Positions 1 through 6,134 of a stretch of DNA of 9,248 nt are shown piece by piece. Source of the stretch: Methylovulum sp. GTDB lineage: Bacteria; Pseudomonadota; Gammaproteobacteria; Methylococcales; Methylomonadaceae. A program made the translations under genes and the position numbers. The notes under the pieces are model-generated. The model had not been told where the DNA came from. It saw only the letters and a program-made list of their open reading frames with translations, and searched no databases. The stretch covers positions 1 to 9,248 of the forward strand of contig JACXTQ010000333.1 in assembly GCA_016919605.1 (NCBI GenBank), written 5' to 3'. Positions within the stretch are counted from its first letter, which is position 1. Every line of letters begins with the position of its first letter.

Positions 1-240
1 ACAAGATGCCGCTAGGGGAGGTGGCTTACGTTTCTAACTGCTATCTTATGCCGTTATTGGGTTGCATATCATCTCAAACCAGTCTGAGATGGTGCGTGTG
101 AGTCAATAACTGCACCAATTTAGTTCAAAAATACGCATCAAGCTTATCTCAGCCCTAAATATTAAGGTAGTTTTTCAGTAGGGCAAGCCCTAAGTGCCTT
201 GAAGTTGGCTTTTTTTTGCCAGCACTGTCAATTCAGCCAG
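1..240. other. 3' flank of an upstream transcription unit, hairpin-rich, no supported gene
   Basis: I see no gene I can support here. A perfect 6-bp hairpin lies at 71-76/85-90 (ATCTCA/TGAGAT, 8-base loop), followed at once by TGGTGC 90-95 with GCACCA 112-117. GCCCTA at 152-157 can pair with TAGGGC at 179-184, and the latter is also the left half of the palindrome TAGGGCAAGCCCTA (179-192). A T8 run follows at 210-217. This looks like the 3' untranslated end of a unit that lies left of the window. A short open frame at 2-37 would end in GGGLRF, an ending seen in outer-membrane proteins, but 11 codons are too few to call a gene. Confidence 0.4.
192..217 (+). terminator. Probable rho-independent terminator of the unit left of the window
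   Basis: AAGTGCC (192-198) can pair with GGCTTTT-type sequence starting at 207 (three G-C pairs, one mismatch, then a wobble and A-T pairs), with T8 at 210-217. The stem is weak. A competing hairpin GTTGGC (204-209)/GCCAGC (218-223) would put the T-run in its loop. It would insulate the downstream operon from read-through. Confidence 0.4.
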
Positions 241-303
241 GTTAGGTGAATAAAAGCGACTTCATTTTTTTGGCTGTTGGTTATTTAAAGCAATAAATGT
301 ACC

Positions 304-333
304 TTGTTTTATTTTACTTTAGCAAACTAATAT
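304..333 (+). promoter_or_regulatory. Possible sigma-70 promoter for the ExbB-type operon
   Basis: TTGTTT (304-309) and TAATAT (328-333) are separated by 18 bases inside an AT-rich stretch. This would start transcription near 340 and give a leader of roughly 145 bases. A better -35 match, TTGACA at 358-363, has no usable -10 at the right spacing. The assignment rests on motif resemblance only. Confidence 0.3.
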
Positions 334-364
334 ATTCGCAATGCAGAATATTGTCTTTTGACAC

Positions 365-421
365 TAGGCGACTTATTTTAGGGGTTAGTTTTGTTGGATT
401 TTAGGGTGATTTTTTCGCCTA
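365..421. repeat. Leader inverted repeat enclosing a direct repeat upstream of the operon
   Basis: TAGGCGA (365-371) and TCGCCTA (415-421) form a perfect 7-bp inverted repeat. Between them ATTTTAGGG occurs twice (375-383 and 398-406), start to start 23 bp, about two helical turns. The layout fits either an operator read by a dimeric regulator or a hairpin in the leader RNA. No known box (such as Fur) is recognisable here. Confidence 0.35.
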
Positions 422-486
422 CCCGACCAATTGGCGGTTTAGTCATAATCCTGTAACGAAAATTTGTGATAATCGAGGCATTAATT

Positions 487-2292
487 ATGAATTTGAGAAT
501 AGCAATGAAACGGTTTGGTCTTTTACTGATTCTTTTAACACTCTTTCCGTCATTCGCATCCGCATGGTGGAACGATGAATGGGGCTATAAGAAAAAAATA
601 AGCCTTGATGTCAAAAAAATGCAGCAGGAGGGTGTCACTGTACCCGCCGATGGCTTTGCATTGGTACGTTTGCATACCGGCAACTTCACTTATTTTTTGG
701 ACTTGGCCGAAAAAGGCAAGGACATCAGGGTATTGGCCGGTGACGAGGCGACCCCGCTAAAATTTTATATCGAAAAACTAGATCCCGTTAACGAAATGGC
801 TTTTATCTGGGTGAAATTGCCTAAGGATATTGCCAGCAATCCTGAACCTAGTTTCTGGTTGTACTATGGCAATGCCGAAGCCGTTGACGGTCAGGATGCC
901 CCAGGCTCTTTTGAAACCAGCGAAGTGTTGGTTTATGAATTTGACCCGGCGGGCATTAAGGACTTGACCGCTTATGCGCATGTCGCCTCCGATGCCAGCG
1001 CTACGACTAGCGAGGGGGGCTTGATAGGTGCCGCCGCCGCATTCCAAGGCGGCCAAATTATCCGTGTGGCTTCCGCGCCTTCATTGGCAATGGCGCCCAC
1101 CACCGGCTGGACGGCGGAAACGTGGGCGAAGGTTGAGCAAGGTCAAAATTCCGTTATATTTCAACGTACTGGCGTTACTTTGGCGTTGAAGGAATTGACC
1201 CCTGTGCTACAGGTCATCGACGCTACTGGTACCAAAAAAGAATTCCCCGCAAACGCCTCTTTAACCGCCACTGCTTGGCAGCATCTGGCCGTGGTCGCGA
1301 CCGCAAGCGATATTAGCCTATATGTCAATGGCGTGGCTGCCGGTACGTTTCCGGTGGTTTTAGCGGAGTTGGCTGGCGATTTGACCATCGGTGCCGACAC
1401 TAGCGGGGCAAAAGGTTTTTCTGGGTTACTGGATCAGTTCGTAGTCTATAAGGTTGCCCGTGATGCCAACGCCATCAAGTTTGACAGCCAAATGCAAGGG
1501 GCGAATTCTGCGGTCTTGACCTACGGTGAAGACACCACGCCAGACAGCGAAGAAGGCGAGTCTTACATTATGGGTACGCTGAACAGCGTAACCATAGACG
1601 GTTGGGTGATTATCGGTATTTTGGCGGTGATGTTTGTCATCAGCTGGATAGTCATGATTTCCAAGGCCATTGTGCTTAGCCGCACCGATAGCGAAAACAA
1701 AAAATTTGAAGAGGCGTTTAGTTCGTTAAGCGTCCAAGACTTGACCACCTTAAACCGTGAAGATGATGAAAATGACGCGGATTTTGAAGAATCCCCGATG
1801 TTGTTGTCATTAACGGCCACTCACGGCGCGTTTACCGGTTCCTCCATTTACCGCATTTACCATGTCGGTGTTGAAGAAATGAATCGCCGCCTGACCAAAA
1901 ATAAAGGTACTGATACCGCATTAAGCGCCCAAGCGATGAATGCGGTTAAAGCGTCAATGGATGCGGTGTTGGTGAGGGAGTCGCAAAAACTTAATGCCCA
2001 AATGGTGCTGTTGACCATCGCCATCAGTGGTGGCCCCTTCTTGGGGCTGTTGGGTACGGTAGTCGGGGTTATGATTACGTTTGCAGCGATTGCCGTCAGT
2101 GGCGAGGTTAACGTCAACTCTATCGCACCTGGGATCGCGGCGGCTTTGACCGCGACAGTGGCGGGTCTGATGGTGGCTATCCCTTGTCTGTTTGGTTACA
2201 ACTATCTGGGCGGCCGTATCAAGTCCATTTCTGCCGATATGCACGTTTTTGTTGATGAGTTTATCGCCAAAATGTCCGAACAGCACACTTAA
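487..2292 (+). CDS. MotA/TolQ/ExbB-family proton channel subunit with N-terminal DUF2341 and LamG-like domains
   Basis: Predicted inner-membrane motor subunit that would use the proton gradient with the ExbD encoded next. I start at ATG 487 (601 aa), which has GAGG at 475-478; an in-frame GTG at 466 has no ribosome site, and ATG 505 is also possible. Numbered from 487: a signal peptide ends at the ASA site near residue 26; a DUF2341-like domain follows (WWNDEWGY start, FWLYYGN motif); a LamG/concanavalin-like domain spans about 177-333 with W264 and YVNG 279-282; TM1 is about 372-392; a charged cytoplasmic loop follows; the ExbB channel core has TM2 about 506-538 (GGPFLGLLGTVVG, T524) and TM3 about 546-573 (APGIAAALTATVAGL, T557). 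T524 and T557 match ExbB T148 and T181. The position of E. coli ExbB E176 is A552. It is far longer than ordinary ExbB (about 240 aa) because of the exported half. The periplasmic half may sense or bind a glycan or protein; that is inference. exbD starts 19 bases downstream. Confidence 0.9.
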   Translation: MNLRIAMKRFGLLLILLTLFPSFASAWWNDEWGYKKKISLDVKKMQQEGVTVPADGFALVRLHTGNFTYFLDLAEKGKDIRVLAGDEATPLKFYIEKLDPVNEMAFIWVKLPKDIASNPEPSFWLYYGNAEAVDGQDAPGSFETSEVLVYEFDPAGIKDLTAYAHVASDASATTSEGGLIGAAAAFQGGQIIRVASAPSLAMAPTTGWTAETWAKVEQGQNSVIFQRTGVTLALKELTPVLQVIDATGTKKEFPANASLTATAWQHLAVVATASDISLYVNGVAAGTFPVVLAELAGDLTIGADTSGAKGFSGLLDQFVVYKVARDANAIKFDSQMQGANSAVLTYGEDTTPDSEEGESYIMGTLNSVTIDGWVIIGILAVMFVISWIVMISKAIVLSRTDSENKKFEEAFSSLSVQDLTTLNREDDENDADFEESPMLLSLTATHGAFTGSSIYRIYHVGVEEMNRRLTKNKGTDTALSAQAMNAVKASMDAVLVRESQKLNAQMVLLTIAISGGPFLGLLGTVVGVMITFAAIAVSGEVNVNSIAPGIAAALTATVAGLMVAIPCLFGYNYLGGRIKSISADMHVFVDEFIAKMSEQHT

Positions 2293-2311
2293 GCACTATT
2301 AGGCAAGCGCT

Positions 2312-2716
2312 ATGAAAGTACAAGAAGAAAATGAAGCCTATGACGAAATCAACGTCACCCCGATGTTGGATTTGGCCTACGTGTTATTGGTGGTGTTCAT
2401 CCTGATGTGTACTGCGTCAGTACAGGGTATTACCGTCGATTTGCCCAAGGCCAGTGACGCGCCTAGTCTTGCCAAGCCGCAGACCAAGGCGATTACGGTC
2501 ACTGCTGACGGCACTATTTTTCTGGACACTTATCCGGTCGATATGCAGCAACTGGAATCCATGTTACAGCAGTTTAAGGCCGTCAATCCGGCTTTGCCTG
2601 TGGTGATTAAGGGCGATGCCAGTGTGCAATATGTCAAAATCGTCGATGTGCTGGCATTGTTGGGCAAACTGGACATTACCCAGATCGGGTTGGTTACGCA
2701 AAATCTGGTTAAATAA
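2312..2716 (+). CDS. exbD: ExbD/TolR-family biopolymer transport protein
   Basis: 134-aa partner of the ExbB-type subunit. A short cytoplasmic N-terminus (MKVQEENEAYDE) leads to the family signature INVTPMLDLAYVLLVVFILM. D20 in the single membrane helix corresponds to the essential proton-carrying Asp25 of E. coli ExbD. The rest is the periplasmic domain (VDLPKAS, then ITVTADGTIFLD and a VVIKGDASVQY segment), typical in length and order. It begins 19 bases after the ExbB-type stop with a weak AGG at 2301-2303. The next gene starts 11 bases after its stop, so it is clearly co-transcribed. Whether it is closer to ExbD or TolR is not decidable by eye, but the TonB-like neighbour favours an ExbD role. 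Confidence 0.95.
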   Translation: MKVQEENEAYDEINVTPMLDLAYVLLVVFILMCTASVQGITVDLPKASDAPSLAKPQTKAITVTADGTIFLDTYPVDMQQLESMLQQFKAVNPALPVVIKGDASVQYVKIVDVLALLGKLDITQIGLVTQNLVK

Positions 2717-2727
2717 AAAAACGCCTA

Positions 2728-3396
2728 ATGACTACAAAGAAGAAACATTTTCGGGTTTATCTGCCAACCATTATCGGTGGTGTCATTTTGCTGGTGGCCA
2801 CGGTTTTTATTATCCGCGCCATCAGCACAATGGAAGAGAAGCCAGAGAAGAAAGAACGTACTATCCAAAAAATTACCTTAACCAAGCCACCACCCCCGCC
2901 GCCGCCGCCCCCTAAGGTGGAAAAACCACCTGAGCCGCAGATGGAGGAAAAAATTGAGGAGGAGGCTCCTGAACCTGAACCGGAAGAAATGCCGGATGTG
3001 GCCGATGCGCCGCCTCCTGGTGATTTAGGTCTGGATGCCGAAGGCTCGGCGGGTTCGGATGGTTTCGGGCTGGCGGCGCGTAAAGGCGGCAAAGGTCTGT
3101 TGGGCGGCGGTGGCGGCGGTGATCCGTTCGCTTGGTATGGCGGTATTATTAAAAATGATATTTTGGATATCCTTTCCGAACACGAAGAGCTGCGCCGTAA
3201 AGGCTATACCGCAACCGTCAAATTTTGGGTTGAAGCGGATGGCTCAATCAAACGCTTCGAGTTGGCGAAAGGCAGTAATGACAGTGAAATAGATGAGCTG
3301 ATCAATCGCTTATTGAGCCAATACAAAAAAATCAATGAGCCGCTCCCACCTGGGATGGAACAGCCGATCAAGCTAAGAATTACATCAAGAATCTAA
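2728..3396 (+). CDS. TonB/TolA-like energy transducer
   Basis: 222 aa, predicted to carry the motion of the ExbB/ExbD complex across the periplasm to the outer membrane. The order is: basic N-terminus; one membrane anchor at about residues 11-30; charged KE-rich segment; nine consecutive prolines (54-62); a Pro/Glu-rich acidic stretch to about 95, resembling the stiff periplasmic spacer of TonB; a Gly-rich link including G126-G131; and a C-terminal domain from about 132 (DPFAWYGGIIKNDI, GYTATVKFWVEADGSIKRF, ending PIKLRITSRI). The VKFWVEADGSI strand pattern fits the TonB/TolA C-terminal fold. The usual TonB YP motif is absent, and the front half of the domain looks more TolA-like. The membrane helix has no His, unlike E. 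coli TonB (S16/H20). No clear ribosome site precedes ATG 2728, so translation may depend on exbD 11 bases upstream. The nine-proline run should need EF-P. Confidence 0.85.
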   Translation: MTTKKKHFRVYLPTIIGGVILLVATVFIIRAISTMEEKPEKKERTIQKITLTKPPPPPPPPPKVEKPPEPQMEEKIEEEAPEPEPEEMPDVADAPPPGDLGLDAEGSAGSDGFGLAARKGGKGLLGGGGGGDPFAWYGGIIKNDILDILSEHEELRRKGYTATVKFWVEADGSIKRFELAKGSNDSEIDELINRLLSQYKKINEPLPPGMEQPIKLRITSRI

Positions 3397-3417
3397 ATTA
3401 ATGTACAAGGTAATACA

Positions 3418-5115
3418 ATGGATAATAAAAAGCAGCTGATGACCCTGGCGCTTTGCGGCATGGTGGGTTTGGCTCAGGCAGGCGAAAAGGAAGAACTGCT
3501 CAAGCTACGCAACACCACCACCAATTTGATTAAAGAATTGGTTAAGCAGCACGTCTTGACCGAGCAAGCTGCCCAAGAAATGATCAAACGGGCTGAGGCG
3601 GACGCGCAGGCGCAAGTTGCCGAACAAACCGCTAGCAAAGCCGGCAAAAACGATCCGGGGCCAGAAGCGGGTGAAGTGCGGGTGCCTTATGTGCCCGACT
3701 TTATTAAAGACGAGCTTCGCCAGCAAGTGCGTTCGGAATTGCGGGCCGATGTCGTCAAAGATGTCATGCAGGAAGCCAAAACCCAGAAATGGGGCGTACC
3801 TGACGCTTTGCCGGAATGGATTAGCCGCTTTAAGTTGTCGGGGGATTTGCGTTTACGTTCGCAAACCGAAATGATGGGCGATGGTAACTCGCCATTCGGC
3901 TCTTATTATGCTAATTTCCAAAACATCAACCAAGCGGGTGGCTGGACACAAGCCGGACTCAATGGTTATCTGAACACCAACCAAGATCGGCAGCGCTTTC
4001 GTGAGCGCTTGCGTTTAGTCGTCGATGCCGATGTCACCGAAGGCCTGAAAGCCAGCGTGCGCCTGGCAACTTCGGCGGTTACCAGCAGCAACAATAATCT
4101 TTGGTATGATCCGGTCTCGACCAACCAAACACTGGGCAATTACAGCGGCCAATACCAGTTTCTTATTGATAGGGCGTTCCTTAAGTATGATGCTGTCAAT
4201 AAGGACGGTTTTAAATGGTTGACCTTAACGGGTGGCCGTATCGCCAACCCTTGGTATGTCGGCGGCGGCGAATTTACCGGCGGCAGCGAATTGGTCTGGG
4301 ATACGGACTTAAACTTTGAAGGCTTTGCCGCCACTGCACGTAAGGCGTTGGGCAATAATAACAACCATGCCTTGTTTGCTACCCTAGGTGCCTTCCCGTT
4401 GCTAGAATCGGCGTTGAGTTCGGGCAATAAATGGCTGTATGGTTCGCAAGCGGGGCTTGATTGGGGTTTTGCCAACCACGACCAGCTTAGGATGGCGGTG
4501 GCGTTTTATGATTATGAAAACATCAAGGCCAAACCCAATACCAATACGCCTGCCACATGCAGCACCAATAATGCCAATAACAGCTTTTCAGTACCGCAGT
4601 TTATGCAGTTCGGCAACACGGTCGCCATCATCTGTTATGACAACAACAACATTCCTCAAAGCTATGGCTTAGCCTCCGATTACCGGATCGTCAATGCCAA
4701 TGCCTCTTATGATTTTGCTCTGTTTGCGCCGCATCATTTGATATTGGGTGCTGATTATGCGAAGAATGTGGGCTTTGATAAATCGAGCGTGCAAAAACTG
4801 GCGAACACCACGGTAGGGGATAACACCAATGCTTGGCAAGTTAGGTTAGACTTTGGCTGGCCTAAGGTTTCCAGGGCGCATCAATGGAATGTGTTTAGCT
4901 TGTACAAATATGTGCAAAGTGATGCCATCTTAAGTGCTTTTACTGATTCTGACTTCCATTTGGGCGGCACTAACGCCAAAGGTTGGGTGGTCGGGGCAAA
5001 CTACGGCCTGATGAAAAACGTTTGGGCAACAGGCCGCTGGTTAAGCACCGATGTCATCACCGGGCCTAAATACAGTAATGACGTTTTGCAATTGGACTTG
5101 AACACGAGCTTCTAA
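3418..5115 (+). CDS. Putative outer-membrane porin (Porin_5-like) with N-terminal periplasmic coiled coil
   Basis: 565-aa exported barrel protein. The signal peptide ends at AQA, residues 19-21. Residues about 22-75 are a heptad-rich helix (EELLKLRNTTTNLIKELV...), probably a periplasmic coiled coil. A short Pro segment EVRVPYVPDF (86-95), another helical stretch and ALPEWISRFKLSGDLRLR (from about 132) then lead into the barrel. From there the sequence alternates in beta-strand fashion with Asn/Gly-rich loops and ends LQLDLNTSF; a terminal Phe is the usual outer-membrane assembly signal. This order matches the family annotated as putative porin (Porin_5); the family call is from memory. Two cysteines, C381 and C406, sit in one Asn-rich loop and could be disulfide-bonded. 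AAGG at 3407-3410 supports the start. It follows the TonB-like gene by 21 bases, suggesting it is the dedicated client of that system. There is no plug domain as in TonB-dependent receptors. Substrate unknown. Confidence 0.85.
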   Translation: MDNKKQLMTLALCGMVGLAQAGEKEELLKLRNTTTNLIKELVKQHVLTEQAAQEMIKRAEADAQAQVAEQTASKAGKNDPGPEAGEVRVPYVPDFIKDELRQQVRSELRADVVKDVMQEAKTQKWGVPDALPEWISRFKLSGDLRLRSQTEMMGDGNSPFGSYYANFQNINQAGGWTQAGLNGYLNTNQDRQRFRERLRLVVDADVTEGLKASVRLATSAVTSSNNNLWYDPVSTNQTLGNYSGQYQFLIDRAFLKYDAVNKDGFKWLTLTGGRIANPWYVGGGEFTGGSELVWDTDLNFEGFAATARKALGNNNNHALFATLGAFPLLESALSSGNKWLYGSQAGLDWGFANHDQLRMAVAFYDYENIKAKPNTNTPATCSTNNANNSFSVPQFMQFGNTVAIICYDNNNIPQSYGLASDYRIVNANASYDFALFAPHHLILGADYAKNVGFDKSSVQKLANTTVGDNTNAWQVRLDFGWPKVSRAHQWNVFSLYKYVQSDAILSAFTDSDFHLGGTNAKGWVVGANYGLMKNVWATGRWLSTDVITGPKYSNDVLQLDLNTSF

Positions 5116-5942
5116 TGACTGCGGATAACACTATTATGAAATCACTAGCGTGGGTGCTATTGCTAAGTGGTCTGACCATAGGTGCGGTATCAGCCGCACC
5201 GCGTGAAGCGGGCGGCGGCAGTGCTAAGATTGTCGGTAAATTGCAGGCGATGGTGAAAGACATCACCAGCGAACGCGATCTTCTGAAAACCGAGAACGCT
5301 AAAGTTGCCGCCGAATTGGAAACCCTAAAAGGCCAGCTAAAGCAAGATCAGGATGCGGCGACGGCGGCTACGGCGGCGCAAAAGAAACTCAATGAGGATT
5401 TGGCTGCGCAAAAAGCCACCGCCGATGAAGTGCATGTACGCCTTGATAACACCACGGCAAAGTTGCGCGAAGTGATTGAAAAGTACAATGCCCTGAATAA
5501 AGCTAAAAATGACTTGTCAGTCGCTTACGCCACCTTGCAAAACAACCAACAGGCTACCTCCTCTGAATTGAAAGCCTGTGAGGCGAAAAACATCAAGATG
5601 TTTGAAGGTGCGAAAGAAGTGATGGAAGGTTTCCAAAGCTGCCAAAAACGCGGCATTATGGATACTTTGATCGGTTCGGAGCCGTTTTCGCAAATTAAGG
5701 ATGTTGAATTTGAAACCGCTATGCAAAGTTACGAAGACAAACTGCGCAAGCAAAAATACCAAGGAAAAGCGGCTCCGGCAACCGTAACGCCACCGGCGGC
5801 ACAGACGGAGACACAAACAACGGCGAAACCGCCTGTTCCCGCTCAGACCAACGCTCCAATGGGAGCGGCTATCAAGCCGCCTGTCGCCGCCGGAGCCGTT
5901 AAAACTAATAGCCCCGCACCGACCAATCCGGTCAAAAAATAA
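5115..5942 (+). CDS. Small exported coiled-coil protein of the ExbBD-TonB-porin operon
   Basis: 275 aa, not a family I can name. From ATG 5115 the start codon overlaps the porin stop (TAATG), pointing to translational coupling; a second ATG at 5136 begins a cleaner signal peptide (MKSLAWVLLLSGLTIG..., cleavage near AVSAA) and is equally possible. Residues about 33-150 are strongly heptad-like and Ala/Glu/Lys/Gln-rich, so a long periplasmic coiled coil is likely. A compact segment with C155 and C176 and GIMDTLIGSEPFSQIKDVEF follows, then a Pro/Ala/Thr-rich tail (about 215-275) ending PVKK. Two cysteines suggest an oxidised periplasmic form. By position it resembles coiled-coil helpers such as CpoB/YbgF in the Tol system and may link the porin's coiled coil to the transducer; this is inference. 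Confidence 0.75.
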   Translation: MTADNTIMKSLAWVLLLSGLTIGAVSAAPREAGGGSAKIVGKLQAMVKDITSERDLLKTENAKVAAELETLKGQLKQDQDAATAATAAQKKLNEDLAAQKATADEVHVRLDNTTAKLREVIEKYNALNKAKNDLSVAYATLQNNQQATSSELKACEAKNIKMFEGAKEVMEGFQSCQKRGIMDTLIGSEPFSQIKDVEFETAMQSYEDKLRKQKYQGKAAPATVTPPAAQTETQTTAKPPVPAQTNAPMGAAIKPPVAAGAVKTNSPAPTNPVKK

Positions 5943-5971
5943 GGCTATATTACCGTTAATTGTTGAAAATT

Positions 5972-6000
5972 CCCCAAGGCGGCATTGAGCGGCCATGGGG
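5972..6000. terminator. Weak hairpin between the convergent operon and pyruvyl transferase gene
   Basis: CCCCAAGGC (5972-5980) pairs with GCCATGGGG (5992-6000) apart from one A-A mismatch, with an 11-base loop. No T-run follows on the + strand. On the minus strand only TTTT follows. It may stop one or both convergent transcripts, but it is not a textbook terminator. The rest of 5943-6134 shows nothing else I can support. Confidence 0.25.
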
Positions 6001-6134
6001 GGTTGGGTGCTGTTCAAAAAAGCTTGGTGGCTGATGCCTTATGCGCGGAAACCGTGCACCTGTTTGTCGAACTGTATAGTGCAAAAGCGGGTAGGCCTCT
6101 TAAGGCGGGGTGTTTATTGTCCATCATAAGCAGT

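Noticed and set aside
2..37. Possible 3' end of an outer-membrane protein gene (frame ending GGGLRF-stop)
   Set aside because: Only 11 codons, and the next frame is open longer (to 101); nothing decides between them.
90..117. NtrC-type site suggested by TGGTGC and GCACCA
   Set aside because: The half sites are in the opposite order to the NtrC consensus and 16 bases apart; a hairpin explains them better.
468..473. GATAAT as a -10 for the operon
   Set aside because: Transcription would begin after the ribosome site of ATG 487, and there is no -35.
466..486. GTG start at 466 for the ExbB-type gene
   Set aside because: No ribosome site before it, while ATG 487 has GAGG at good spacing and leaves a normal signal peptide.
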